From Paenibacillus polysaccharolyticus (GTDB taxonomy: Bacteria > Bacillota > Bacilli > Paenibacillales > Paenibacillaceae), in NCBI RefSeq assembly GCF_900102085.1, contig NZ_FMVM01000021.1:47665-111664 (forward strand): 64,000 nt of DNA. The letters are read 5' to 3'. The notes beneath the pieces were generated by a model. It did no database searches and was not told the origin of the DNA. It saw only the letters and a program-made list of their open reading frames with translations. Every line of letters begins with the position of its first letter. Position 1 is the stretch's first letter. Made by a program: the position numbers and the translations under genes. Of the stretch, positions 22,901 through 28,821 are shown one piece after another.

Positions 22901-25900
22901 TTCCCGTCCTTGCCGCAAGTTCTTTCAACTTCTCCGTTCGTTCTTTCCCGATATAAAAAGTCACAGTCCGGCCTTCAAAGCTCTGCACCGCAGCGCGCGG
23001 GTGATCCGTCGGTAGCTCCAAAACAGGCAATTCACCCGACAACTGTTCCAGCCAGTACTCCTTCTGCGGCTCAAGCATCAGCCCATAGGCTTCGGAATGT
23101 TGCCAAACAGCATAGTCTTTGTATTGAATGTGTAGTGGAGCCAGTGCCTCACTCCGATACAGACGACTGAACTCGTCGAAAAGCAACGCAGTCGAAATGC
23201 CATCGGAGACGATATGATGCATATCGAACAACATAATGTGGCGATTCTTGGCGACTTGGATCAGGCCGATACGTAGAAGTGGCGGCTTGGTCAGATCAAA
23301 CGGGCGATAATAAGCCTCCACCATTTGATCTAATTCCTGCTCGTTCACCTGGAAATAATCCACGGCAAACTGCACCTCATCATAGATGCGCTGCACAAGC
23401 TCGCCCTGAACCTGCTCGATCCCGGTGCGCAGCGTCTCATGGCGCTGAATCAGTGCCCGGAATGCTTGCTCGACGCGCGTATGATCCAATGCACCTTCAA
23501 GAAGAAGTGCCGCTGACATATTGTAGCTACGCTCGGCTCCATCAAGCTGGCGCAGGATGTACAAACGCTTTTGTTCAGAGGAAACCGGATAATATTCTGC
23601 CTCATCTGCCTTTGTAATCTCGTATGTCTCCTGCTTCTTTAAACTACCAATTCTCTGGGCCAACTGTTCAATTGTGGTATAGCGAAAAACGTCCCGCAGT
23701 GGCACCTCGACTTGCAGTTCCTTCCGAATCTTGGAAACCAGCGAGGAGGCTCGCAAAGAATGCCCTCCCAGTTCGAAAAAGTCATCTTGAACGCCAACTC
23801 GCGCAATACCCAGCACCTGTTGCCAAATGAGCGCAATCCTTGTTTCAAGCCCTGTGCGAGGTGCTATATACTCATGTCCTGCCTCTACCTCTCCGCTCGG
23901 TTCAGGCAATGCTTTACGATCAATTTTACCGTTCGGCGTAAGGGGAAGCTTATCGAGTGATACGAATCGAGCCGGGATCATATGGACAGGTAGCTCTTCC
24001 TTCAATCGAGACAGCAGATCGCTTATCTGGAAAGAAACATCGCTAGCCACGTAACCACACAAATACTTCTGTCCCTGTTCATCCATACGGTCGATCACTA
24101 CAGCCTGCTTAATGTCAGGATAACGTAGCAAAGCCGTTTCAATCTCCCCGAGTTCGATTCGGAACCCGCGAATTTTCACCTGGTAATCGATCCGGCCGAT
24201 GAAGTCCACGTTTCCGTCTTCCAGCCAACGAGCCAAGTCCCCTGTACGGTACAGACGTTCGCCCGGTACAAACGGGCTCTCTACAAACTTCTCAGCGGTT
24301 AAGTCGGAACGTTTCCAGTACCCGCGGGCTACCCCAGCACCACCAATAACAAGTTCCCCCGGAACCCCTATAGGCACTGGCTTTAATGCAGCATCAACAA
24401 TATAAAATCTGGCGTTCAGCCAAGCTTTGCCGATTGGCACATGGCCCGACGTCGGCAGTTTGTCCAACGGTTCATCGTAAAAGCTGCTGTCAATCGCCGC
24501 TTCCGTCACTCCATAGCTGTTAATAATGCGGAATTGTCCGCCGAATATTTCCTGTAACAATTGATAGTCGTTAACACTGCAAGCATCCGAGCTGGTAATC
24601 AGCAACTGCATGGAGCTAACGTCCAGCTTTTCTTCATAGATATGTTGCATGAACGGCAGAATGAGCGCAGGCGTTGATTCAAATACCGTAATGTTTTGAT
24701 CCCGAATCCAGCCGTATAATCGGTTTGGATCAATCCGGTCATCCTTCGGCACAATCACCATAGTACCCCCGTTGTACAGCGTGCGTGCGATATCTCCGAC
24801 GAATACGTCAAACGAGAAACTCGCCAGTTGCAGCAGCCGTACCGGGAACTGATCCAATCGGTACTCAAGGCGGTATGCATCCGCCGTATTTACGAGACTG
24901 CCATGCTCAACCATGACACCTTTCGGATGTCCCGTTGTACCCGAGGTGTAAATCACATAAGCCAAGTCTTGCGGAGCACTGTCGACAGAGTCAAATCCCA
25001 TGCCAACTGCGTCCCCGGTATAAAGCTGCTCATCGTCCATGGCATAAACCGCTTGAAGCTTCAGCCTGTCATCAGCCAGCCAACCTCCGGCCCGCTCCAA
25101 CAAATGACGGTGCGTAAGCAACACCGATGCCTCGCTGTCGCTTAGCATATACTCGATTCGCTCTGCCGGATAATCAGGATCTAGCGGCACATAGGCTCCG
25201 CCCGCTTTCCATACAGCGAGTACCCCTACCAGCAGTTCGACCGAACGTTCCGCCCAGATCCCTGTAATGCTCTCCTTTCCCACACCCTGTTCACGAAGGA
25301 GAGAAGCCAGACGTTCGGCCCGCTCGTTCAACTCGCCATACGTCAGCTGTTGATCCATATAGATGACTGCAGGATGATCCGGTATTTCCCTTGCAAACTT
25401 TTCAATATATCGATGAAACGCTTGTGCCTCGCTGAGTTCTGCCACTGGCGGGTTGAAAACGTTCAATATGCGATGTCTCTCCTCATCACTGAGCAGAGAA
25501 AGTTCACATACCCGTAGTTCGGGTGTCTGAAGAAACTGATCCAGAACCGTTACATACTGTTCCATAATCCGATCAATTTCGGCCTTCTTGAACAGGCCAG
25601 TACGGTAAGAAGCATGCAGAATGACATGTCCTTCATTCAGCATATGGTCGAAGCGCAGCAACAAATCGTCCATCTCATGTCTGGCAAAATGAGCCTCCAG
25701 GCGTACTTTGATTTCTTCGTACTCCTCAATTTTCAGAGGCAGATATTCCAGAGATGTGCGGAAAAGCTCCGACAGATCGTTGCGTCCATGTTGCTCACGC
25801 AAATCCTGGATCAATTGGTTATACGGATATTTCTGATACCGTAGATCCGCCGTATTTTCCTTGGAAACGGTCTGGATCAGGGACATCAGATGAGCGTCTG

Positions 25901-26861
25901 GATCAAGATGAATCCGTGTGGCCACAGTGCTGACGAACATACCAATGGTTTCTTTTTCCTTTTTGCTGGTACGATTGGCGAAAACCGTGCCGACCGGCAC
26001 ATCGGTGCTGTCAGTCAGCTTGTACAGCAGGGCGTACATGGTGGACAGAAATAACGTATATAAGCTGACCTGATATCGTTCACTGAAGGCCAGAATGCGT
26101 TCATACCGGGAACCATCCAAAGTGATGGCGAGTTTATTGGACTCACTGCCAACGGAGAATGATGGCACCGATTTAATGCCCGTCGTTTCAGGCAACGTAC
26201 TGTACTTTGTCAACCAATATTCCTTGCCTTTTTGATAACGTTGTGATTGCTCATACTCTTGCTCAGCAGAAATATAATCCAAATAGGAGGGAGCCTGATC
26301 ATTACCTGAGATATCTTTATCTCTGCCATTCTCATTCTCATTCTCTTTGACTTTGCCTTTTACCTTACCTTTGTCTTTGCGCAGTTTCAGATATTTTTCC
26401 ATCACGGCATGCAACAAAGCATTTACGGACAAACCGTCAGCAATGATATGATTTATCGTCAAATTAAGCCATACCTGACCATTTGCAAAATGAATAATTG
26501 TAAATTGGTAAAGGTTTTCGTCAAACACGCTTACCGGTTTTTCGCTTACTTCGTTTACCCATGTATAAAATTGTTCAGTTGTATCTAATTCGAGGTGGCT
26601 TATCCTGGCTTGCACATTCTCCAGTTCTTCAAACCACTGTGTTGGATGTTGTAAATCTCCACTAAGACGGATGCGGAAAGCATCATAGGTTTTGACGATT
26701 TCACCCGTCGCTTGCTCCAGAAGCGGTGTGTCAATCTCACCCGTAATTTGGTAAGTTGCGGAAAGCATCGTGATGGACGTACCCGGATTCATAATTTCCA
26801 TAAACCATATTCGGCGCTGGGCTTGCGTTAATCCGTATTGCTTGTTGGTATTTTCTCTCAC
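7959..26861 (-). CDS. pmxE: Polymyxin synthetase PmxE: loading subunit, modules 1-5
   Basis: A giant NRPS of 6300 residues. Approximate domain order: starter C (8-430), A1 (480-960), T1 (Ser near 1032), C2 (HHxxxDG near 1215), A2 (1545-2005), T2 (2081), C3 (2267), A3 (2600-3110), T3 (GGDSI, 3200), E3 (HHLVVDG 3387, then EGHGRE), C4 (3859), A4 (4185-4650), T4 (4739), C5 (4924), A5 (5250-5715), T5 (5802), terminal C (HHIITDG, 5989). Specificity residues read as DVGEISSI (A1, A3) and DVGEISAI (A4, A5), the diaminobutyrate code; A2 reads DFWNIGMV, threonine. Predicted output is acyl-Dab-Thr-D-Dab-Dab-Dab. The N-terminal C domain is not preceded by a carrier domain, as in lipoinitiation C domains. 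The start is GTG 26861 with GGGAG nine bases upstream. It is the last gene of the operon but the first subunit of the assembly line. Length matches the polymyxin loading subunit. Confidence 0.96.
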   Translation of the reverse strand: MRENTNKQYGLTQAQRRIWFMEIMNPGTSITMLSATYQITGEIDTPLLEQATGEIVKTYDAFRIRLSGDLQHPTQWFEELENVQARISHLELDTTEQFYTWVNEVSEKPVSVFDENLYQFTIIHFANGQVWLNLTINHIIADGLSVNALLHAVMEKYLKLRKDKGKVKGKVKENENENGRDKDISGNDQAPSYLDYISAEQEYEQSQRYQKGKEYWLTKYSTLPETTGIKSVPSFSVGSESNKLAITLDGSRYERILAFSERYQVSLYTLFLSTMYALLYKLTDSTDVPVGTVFANRTSKKEKETIGMFVSTVATRIHLDPDAHLMSLIQTVSKENTADLRYQKYPYNQLIQDLREQHGRNDLSELFRTSLEYLPLKIEEYEEIKVRLEAHFARHEMDDLLLRFDHMLNEGHVILHASYRTGLFKKAEIDRIMEQYVTVLDQFLQTPELRVCELSLLSDEERHRILNVFNPPVAELSEAQAFHRYIEKFAREIPDHPAVIYMDQQLTYGELNERAERLASLLREQGVGKESITGIWAERSVELLVGVLAVWKAGGAYVPLDPDYPAERIEYMLSDSEASVLLTHRHLLERAGGWLADDRLKLQAVYAMDDEQLYTGDAVGMGFDSVDSAPQDLAYVIYTSGTTGHPKGVMVEHGSLVNTADAYRLEYRLDQFPVRLLQLASFSFDVFVGDIARTLYNGGTMVIVPKDDRIDPNRLYGWIRDQNITVFESTPALILPFMQHIYEEKLDVSSMQLLITSSDACSVNDYQLLQEIFGGQFRIINSYGVTEAAIDSSFYDEPLDKLPTSGHVPIGKAWLNARFYIVDAALKPVPIGVPGELVIGGAGVARGYWKRSDLTAEKFVESPFVPGERLYRTGDLARWLEDGNVDFIGRIDYQVKIRGFRIELGEIETALLRYPDIKQAVVIDRMDEQGQKYLCGYVASDVSFQISDLLSRLKEELPVHMIPARFVSLDKLPLTPNGKIDRKALPEPSGEVEAGHEYIAPRTGLETRIALIWQQVLGIARVGVQDDFFELGGHSLRASSLVSKIRKELQVEVPLRDVFRYTTIEQLAQRIGSLKKQETYEITKADEAEYYPVSSEQKRLYILRQLDGAERSYNMSAALLLEGALDHTRVEQAFRALIQRHETLRTGIEQVQGELVQRIYDEVQFAVDYFQVNEQELDQMVEAYYRPFDLTKPPLLRIGLIQVAKNRHIMLFDMHHIVSDGISTALLFDEFSRLYRSEALAPLHIQYKDYAVWQHSEAYGLMLEPQKEYWLEQLSGELPVLELPTDHPRAAVQSFEGRTVTFYIGKERTEKLKELAARTGTTLYMVLLSAYSILMHKYSGQEDLIVGTPIAGRTQEEVQPIVGMFINTLAIRSRPERSKLYLSYLDEVKDITLGAFENQNYLFEDLVESLHIARATGRNPLFDTFFSLQNTENEQIVIEGLEQSFYPLENRTSKFELLLDISELDGQLECRLEYATALYKQETAERFARHYDKLLETIVAAPDRDIASLEMLTGEEIHELMHGFNDSEADYPRQQTIHGLFEEQAELYPNNVAAVMNEKQLTYRELNEQSNRLARKLRETGVEADQLVAILAERSLDMVVGILAILKAGGAYVPVDPDYPEERIRFMIEDSGAPLLLIQKKLHEKTDFAGTRLELDDFVWGDGKADLGSALDVSNLEPISGPGNLAYVIYTSGTTGKPKGTLIEHKNVVRLLFNDKNLFDFGPSDTWTLFHSFCFDFSVWEMYGALLYGGKLVIVPPLTAKNPADFLALLGREQVTILNQTPTYFYQLLREVLTDHAYDLRIRNVIFGGEALSPLLLKGYKTKYPDTKLINMYGITETTVHVTYKEITWVEIEAAKSNIGKPIPTLSVYVLDENRRPVPIGVSGEMYVAGEGLARGYLNRPDLTAEKFVDSPFAEGEKLYRSGDLAAWLPDGNIEYLGRIDHQVKIRGYRIELDEIETQLLNVEGVEEAVVLAREDSGGEKALVAYFVADRTLTVSAMRTALAEEMPGYMIPSYFVQLERMPLTSNGKVDRKSLPEPQGGMETGVEYVAPRNQLEAQLVKIWEEVLGYSGIGVLNNFFELGGHSLRAINLVSKIRKEMNVELPLRDVFRYMTVGAMAEAIASLEVTKHTSIPKAEDKAYYPVSSAQKRLYVLNQLDSLELNYNLPSALRLEGVLDEARVERALDTLMARHDMLRTGFEIVNGEPVQRIHPHVAFKIEKLQASEDQIASILEGFIQPFDLSAPPLLRALLIELGEEQFLLALDIHHIGSDGLSMDVLLREFVRLYNGEELPEMHIQYKDYSVWQQSEEQRQRVEQQEEYWRGVFSSELPVLELPSDFSRPAVQQFDGQTLTFTLDEAKSEALKRLAGDTGSTLYMLLLAAYSVLLHKYAGQEDIVVGTPIAARSHADLQPIIGMFVNTLALRLGPAAERTFMEYLQEVKETTLGAYEHQDYPFEELVEVLQVNRDLSRNPLFDTMFSLQKHESLDLKMEGLQWALFDIEEKTAKFDLSLDIVEAGRELVCKIEYATSLFRPETIVRLAGHYEHLLESILAQPGARIADLDFLTDDEKHDLLVGFDVSSLALAKQSSEEEEGTDMEAHEAWRERTFHERFEQQAERTPEALAVVYEDSKLTYAELNAKANRLAYILRTHGVKPEQVVGILAGRSTELLIGVLAVWKAGGAYVPLDPDYPAERIEYMLADSGASVLLTQTCLLEQTEVWRTDTNLMLQTVLALDDETTYGLAGENGAVGTQAWGEACAEERAALQAEVELAAAETSATAEAEKSTQVADPASNPANVNKAGDLAYVIYTSGTTGQPKGVAVEHRSLVNTASGYRREYRLDQFPIRLLQLASFSFDVFVGDIARTLYNGGTMVIVPKDDRIDPSRLYGWIRDYAITVFESTPALIIPFMEHVYAGGLDISSMQLLITSSDACSVADYRTLQERFGSQFRIINSYGVTEAAIDSSFYDEPMEKLPKTGSVPIGMAWLNAKFYIVDANLKPVPIGVLGELVIGGVGVARGYLNRPDLTAEKFVDSPFTAGERLYRTGDLARWMPDGNVDFIGRIDNQVKIRGYRIELGEIEAAMNNVAGVRQALVMDRMDERGQKYLCAYVVAESSFDLERLVAHLDTALPSHMVPARMMRLDQMPLTPNGKVDRKALPVPEGSIRAEVAYTAPRTNAEQALALVWQSVLGVDQVGTKDNFFALGGDSIKALQVSSRLLQTGYKLVMKDLFHYPTISALSLRLQTVEKTASQAEVTGEVILTPIQHWFFGQNPADVHHSNQAFMQFSKQGFDEEALRHAMHQLVAHHDALRTVYRQSENGYTAWNRSALENEALFDLEVIDLKGVRDVKETVEAKANDIQASIDLENGPLVKLGLFRCDDGDHLLIAIHHLVVDGVSWRILLEDLATGYEQAMQGQPIRLPLKTDSFQTWAKQLADYANSSAIDSERAYWQQVEQLTYESLPKDFEQGRSKLKDSGLVTVRWSAEETEQLMKQAHRAYHTEMNDLLLTALGLAVQAWSGQERVLVNLEGHGREELLPDVDITRTVGWFTSQFPVVLELSHVQALGHQVKQVKESLRRIPNKGIGYGILRYLSAPRDGEAFTLEPEISFNYLGQFDQDVESNGVQPSPFSAGADSSPNAVMDFVLDINGMVSEGMLEFTIRYGETQYKRETIEKLGTLLQSSLREVILHCVSKERPELTPSDVLLQDVTVEELNQLAEQTAAIGELENVYILTPLQKGMLFHSLLDADSEAYFEQVTFDLYGSLNVEAFAKGLDTLVQRNEALRTNFITGWRDEPIQVVFRERKCEVYFEDIRSVSGEDMEKTIADFVSADKANKFDLAQGSLMRVTVLRTDDESYHVIWSHHHILMDGWCMSFMIKEVFETYFALQENRKLELPPVTSYSKYIEWLEMQDVAQASHYWSEYLKGYDEQTKLPQEKMKLNQHAFEMAEMDVELSKELTGKIERVARQQQVTLNTFMQTVWGLVLQIYNNSEDIVFGSVVSGRPAEIPGIESMIGLFINTIPVRIQSKASETVANILRNTQDQALTSGAYETYPLFEIQSLSKQKRDLINHIMVFENYPMEEQIEQVVGGDKEALKIANIQSPEQTNYDLDITVIPEEHIWLRFTYNALTFREEDIRSIHGHFARALEQVAANPNIRVNQLELLTAAEKEQILGGFNPAQLEAETAPALAFHRLFEEQAQRVPESEAVVYENDRLTYAEINERANRLATTLRASGIGRESIVGILAERSVDLLVAVLAVWKAGGAYVPLDPDYPADRVRFMLEDSGAKVLLTQTPLRERAETWLGEEELALSAVLYLDDEASYSEEQANTPMSSGMDDFHEARPEDLAYVIYTSGTTGQPKGVMIEHRSLVNTAAGYRREYRLDQFPVRLLQLASFSFDVFVGDIARTLYNGGTMVIVPKDDRIDPSRLHHWIEQEQVTIFESTPALIVPFMEYVHEQGLNMSGMELLITSSDSCSVADYRTLQERFGSQFRIINAYGVTEAAIDSSFYDESLEMLPETGHVPIGKAWLNAKFYIVDAHLNPVPVGVLGELVIGGIGVAHGYLNRPELTEEKFVDSPFSAGERLYRTGDLARWTKDGNVDFIGRMDNQAKIRGYRIETGEVEAKLLRATGVKETVVVVREDQEGQKALCAYYTAEEGLTVADLKRAISSELPGYMVPSYFVEMEHLPLTPNGKIDRKALPAPETGADGGREYVAPRTELEAKLAVIWQDVLVREKAVGVTDNFFDLGGHSLRATTLVSKMHKELGVQFPLRDVFRYSTVEEMAKAMEKLENGSFTAIPVAEPSAYYPLSSAQKRLYILNQLEGAELSYNIPGAMLLEGELDRQRFAETFRELVARHETLRTGFEMIKGEAIQQIYDEVVFDVEYVQISGDQAEETVRQFVRPFDLAKPPLLRVGLAELAPDRHILMFDTHHIVSDGVSIDVLIEEFVHLYSGKSLDPLRIQYKDYAVWQQSNEQKAQLAKQEAYWLDMFRGELPVLELPTDYPRPTMQRYEGRTLQLFMNSEQSEGLKRLASENGATLYMVLLAGYTILLQKYTGQEDVVVGTPIAGRNHSDVQPLIGMFVNTLAIRSYPAADKTFLDYLKEIKETTLGAFEHQNYPFEELVDKVSVARDLSRNPLFDTMFALQNTENLEIQLPGLRLSTYASEEIISKFDLSLDVTEIEEGLEYLFEYATALYKTETVEKMASHYLQLLESILRNPSGTIAELDILTTVEKEQILCAFNPALSEVEAAPAATFHRLFEEQAQQAPESEAVVYENDRLTYAELNERANRLAATLRASGIGRESIVGILAERSVDLLVAVLAVWKAGGAYVPLDPDYPADRVRFMLEDSGAKVLLTQKPLQERAEAWLVEEELALSAVLYLDDEASYSEERANAPISSGMDSFHEARPEDLAYVIYTSGTTGQPKGVMIEHRSLVNTAAGYRREYRLDQFPVRLLQLASFSFDVFVGDIARTLYNGGTMVIVPKDDRIDPSRLHHWIEQERVTLFESTPALIVPFMEYVHENQLDMSQMELLITSSDSCSVADYRTLQERFGSQFRIINAYGVTEAAIDSSFYDESLEMLPETGHVPIGKAWLNAKFYIVDAHLNPVPVGVLGELVIGGVGVARGYLNRPELTEEKFVDSPFSAGERLYRTGDLARWTKDGNVDFIGRMDNQAKIRGYRIETGEVEAKLLQVEGVRETVALVRNDANGQKVLCAYYTVDTGMDLVVKDLRGALAQELPGYMIPSYFVELENLPLTPNGKVDWKALPAPEEGAGGGSEYVAPRTKLEAKLVAIWQDVLGLITIGVTDNFFDLGGHSLRATMLVSKVHKELSVDLPLRDVFRHSTVESMAELISQLEWQEHRSIPVLDQKDYYPLSSVQKRLYIQQQMEGAELSYNMSGMTVLVGRLERNQFESALKGLIARHEVLRTGFEMVDGEPVQRIYPNLEFAVEYTKATESETRNIADGFVRVFDLERPPLLRVGLVEWEAERHLLMLDIHHIITDGMSMGIFVEELLRLYNGETLEPLRIQYKEYAAWQQSEPVKEQLKRQESYWLDVLEGELPTLELPTDFVRPVNRSFEGDVLPFNIDQQMTESLERIASQNGATLYMVLSAAYSILLSKYSGQEDFIVGTPVSGRTHTDLEPLIGMFVNTLAIRHYPSGEKTFLAYLNEVKETMLGAYDHQDYPFEELVKKLQVPRDLSRNPVFDVMFALETKEDNVQNFGEIQIESYPEKHTVAQFDLTLVISMLDEGMTGQFEYATKLFTRNLIDNFAQDLLGIISQIGEQPSMLLKDISLNGQFEQEQDEIEAIDIMF
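9550..11110 (-). repeat. Near-identical Dab adenylation unit, copy in module 5 (pmxE)
   Basis: This unit is almost identical at DNA level to units at 12740-14310, 35690-37260 and 38880-40450. The tract at about 10717-10975 matches 40069-40311 (module 8, pmxA) nearly base for base, including synonymous positions. Such closeness across two genes suggests recent exchange or duplication. Confidence 0.8.
12740..14310 (-). repeat. Near-identical Dab adenylation unit, copy in module 4 (pmxE)
   Basis: Second copy in pmxE. In the variable stretch at about 13970-14030 it shares the ctctcgcagtggcgtttgcg version with module 9 of pmxA (36955-36975), not with its neighbour module 5. The pairing of modules is therefore 4 with 9 and 5 with 8 in this tract. 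Confidence 0.78.
18445..18650 (-). other. Insertion in the A3 (D-Dab) adenylation domain of pmxE
   Basis: Between the segment ending LALDDETTYG and the core motif DLAYVIYTSGTTG, A3 carries about 45 extra residues rich in Ala and Glu (EERAALQAEVELAAAETSAT and beyond). The equivalent stretch in the other five Dab A domains is about 20-25 residues. The reading frame is preserved. It is a surface-loop expansion ahead of the ATP-binding loop; effect unknown. Confidence 0.75.
26319..26380 (-). repeat. Low-complexity K/G/V and E/N/G tract inside the starter C domain
   Basis: A period-6 run (attctc units on the plus strand, 26326-26345) and an adjoining tract rich in CTTTGCCTTTxACC encode a Lys/Gly/Val stretch followed by alternating Glu-Asn. 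This hydrophilic insert (about residues 160-180 of PmxE) sits in a loop after the NHIIADG motif of the starter condensation domain. Confidence 0.6.
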
Positions 26862-26895
26862 ATCGACACACTCCCGTTTTAGAGATTGTTTGTTA

Positions 26896-27078
26896 ATAAG
26901 TTGAATTAAAGGGTTTTACACAGACCACTCCGATGGCAGAATAACCTTCCAATCGCTGTTATCCCCAGATTTTTTTGATCCATTTCTAAAGGGAAAATCC
27001 GGTGATAAAGGCGAGCGCTTCGCTTTTCCAGGTTTTTTCTGTCCTCTCCGTTTTTGTGTAAAAAATAGTTCAACTTAT
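26896..27078. mobile_element. MITE-like Paenibacillus intergenic repeat between pmxD and pmxE
   Basis: A 183-base non-coding element is bounded by a perfect 10-bp inverted repeat (ataagttgaa at 26896-26905, ttcaacttat at 27069-27078). The similarity continues inward: both ends carry TTTTACACA followed by an ACTCCG/ACGGAG-type segment and a cag. It has no open frame. The interior (agatttttttgatccatttctaaagg, ggataacagcgattgg-type words on the complementary strand) resembles a dispersed Paenibacillus repeat I recall from memory; that resemblance needs a database check. It occupies most of the only large gap in the operon. A solo end lies at 6278-6293. Confidence 0.65.
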
Positions 27079-27087
27079 ATAAATCAG

Positions 27088-28821
27088 CTAACTGTAAAGC
27101 CGGGCGTAATAACCTCCGAGCGCGAGCAGATCCTGATGCCGGCCCCGCTCAACGACTGTCCCTTGGTTCATAACCGTAATCAAATCTGCATGTTCCACGG
27201 CGCTGAGACGGTGCGCGATCAGAATAGTCGTACGCCCCTTCATCAGTACGTTCAGAGCCTGCTGTACCCAATGCTGGGATTCGTTATCCAGTGCAGAGGT
27301 TGCTTCGTCCAGCAGGAGAATTGGTGCATTCTTAAGAATCGCCCGCGCAATCGCAATGCGTTGCCTTTGTCCGCCTGACAACGATGCGCCTCTCTCTCCA
27401 ACCGACGTTTGATACTGCTCAGGAAGTTCCTGAATAAAATGATGAGCGTATGCCGCCTTGGCAGCTTCGACAACTTCTTCATCCGTGGCTTCCGGCTTGC
27501 CATAGCGGATATTTTCCTCAATCGTACCTGCAAACAAGAACGGCTCCTGCGGAACATAAGCAATCTGCCTGCGGATTTCCTCCAGTGTGTAATGGCCAAA
27601 CGCTTTGCCTTGGAGCAGGATTTCTCCACTGTCCACCGGATAAAAGCCGAGCAACAGCTTGATCAGCGTACTTTTGCCGCTACCGCTGGCTCCCACAATT
27701 GCTGCGACCTGGCCGGGAAACACCTTCAAGGACATGCCTTCAATCACCTTTTTATCCATCTGATAGGAAAATTCCACATCGCGAAACTCCACCGCAGCAT
27801 CCGAAAAATGTTTACTATCTGGAGATCCTAGTCGCTCTGGTTCCTCTTCCTCTGCAAGTACCTCTTGAATCCGGTGAGCCCCCGCGAGCGAATTCTGAGT
27901 CATGGACAGAACCATCCCCAGGTTCAATAAAGCGTGCGTCAGATTCACTTGCAAAACCGCCAGGGCAGCAACACTCCCCATTCCCATAAGTCCATAGGCA
28001 TAGAGAAGACTACCGATGACGATAATGCCACAGAAAGTGACGTAGCTAATAAAATGATTCACCGCAGCCTGCATGCCGTTTTTCTGTGCAGTTTGCCGAA
28101 GCGTCTGAGTCATCTGTTCGTTCAACGTCTCATACTGGCTATAAATCGAACGGATACGAAACAGTTTCACCATCTGAATGCCGCCCATGAAATCTTTGAA
28201 TTTTTCAGTCATTTTACCAAGCGTTTGCAATCCTTGTTCGGACAAGACACGAATATCTCGTGCAAATTTCAGGCTGACCGCGGAGGACAATAGCAGAATG
28301 ACAAAAGATACGCCAGCAAACCGCCAATCGATCAACACCATGGAAACAATAGAACCGATGCAAAAAACAACTTGTAGCAACAGAACGAAGTAAACCTGTG
28401 AAAATGTAAACTCAACTGTCGTTACGTCGTTGTTCACCCGCGACAACAAGTCCCCGTGGTGCGTTTGCTCCAGGAATCTCGGACGTACTCGGCACAGTTT
28501 GTTATAAAGACGCTCGCGGATGTTCAGTACAGTCAGCTCGACACTCCGCTGGTACAAGTAAATGAACCAGGGCGAAATGATATTTTCCAGAAACAGCGCC
28601 GTGCCCAAAATGATAAAAGCATTCACCATCAGAGACGTGTCTCGAGATACGGCGAAATCAACCAAGTTATGTACGACCAAACTGAAGGCGATCAGAAACA
28701 ATGTCTGGGTGAGAGCCGTTACAGCCAGGCCAGTGGCGTACTGAGTTTTTTGCTTGCGGTTCATAAATGTCAGCAAATAGCCAAGTTCTTTAACTTGCAA
28801 GATCCATCCGCCCTTTTTCAT
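27088..28821 (-). CDS. pmxD: ABC exporter PmxD (membrane-ATPase fusion)
   Basis: A 577-residue half-size ABC exporter: a six-helix transmembrane domain (about residues 15-310) fused to a nucleotide-binding domain (about 335-575). Walker A is GASGSGKST, the signature LSGGQRQR, and Walker B plus catalytic Glu ILLLDEATSALD; all are intact. In polymyxin clusters two such genes lie between pmxB and pmxE and are thought to secrete the lipopeptide and protect the producer. The start ATG overlaps the pmxC stop (ATGA), so the two subunits are translationally coupled, which fits a heterodimer. The following 226-base gap to pmxE holds a MITE-like repeat. Confidence 0.95.
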   Translation of the reverse strand: MKKGGWILQVKELGYLLTFMNRKQKTQYATGLAVTALTQTLFLIAFSLVVHNLVDFAVSRDTSLMVNAFIILGTALFLENIISPWFIYLYQRSVELTVLNIRERLYNKLCRVRPRFLEQTHHGDLLSRVNNDVTTVEFTFSQVYFVLLLQVVFCIGSIVSMVLIDWRFAGVSFVILLLSSAVSLKFARDIRVLSEQGLQTLGKMTEKFKDFMGGIQMVKLFRIRSIYSQYETLNEQMTQTLRQTAQKNGMQAAVNHFISYVTFCGIIVIGSLLYAYGLMGMGSVAALAVLQVNLTHALLNLGMVLSMTQNSLAGAHRIQEVLAEEEEPERLGSPDSKHFSDAAVEFRDVEFSYQMDKKVIEGMSLKVFPGQVAAIVGASGSGKSTLIKLLLGFYPVDSGEILLQGKAFGHYTLEEIRRQIAYVPQEPFLFAGTIEENIRYGKPEATDEEVVEAAKAAYAHHFIQELPEQYQTSVGERGASLSGGQRQRIAIARAILKNAPILLLDEATSALDNESQHWVQQALNVLMKGRTTILIAHRLSAVEHADLITVMNQGTVVERGRHQDLLALGGYYARLYS

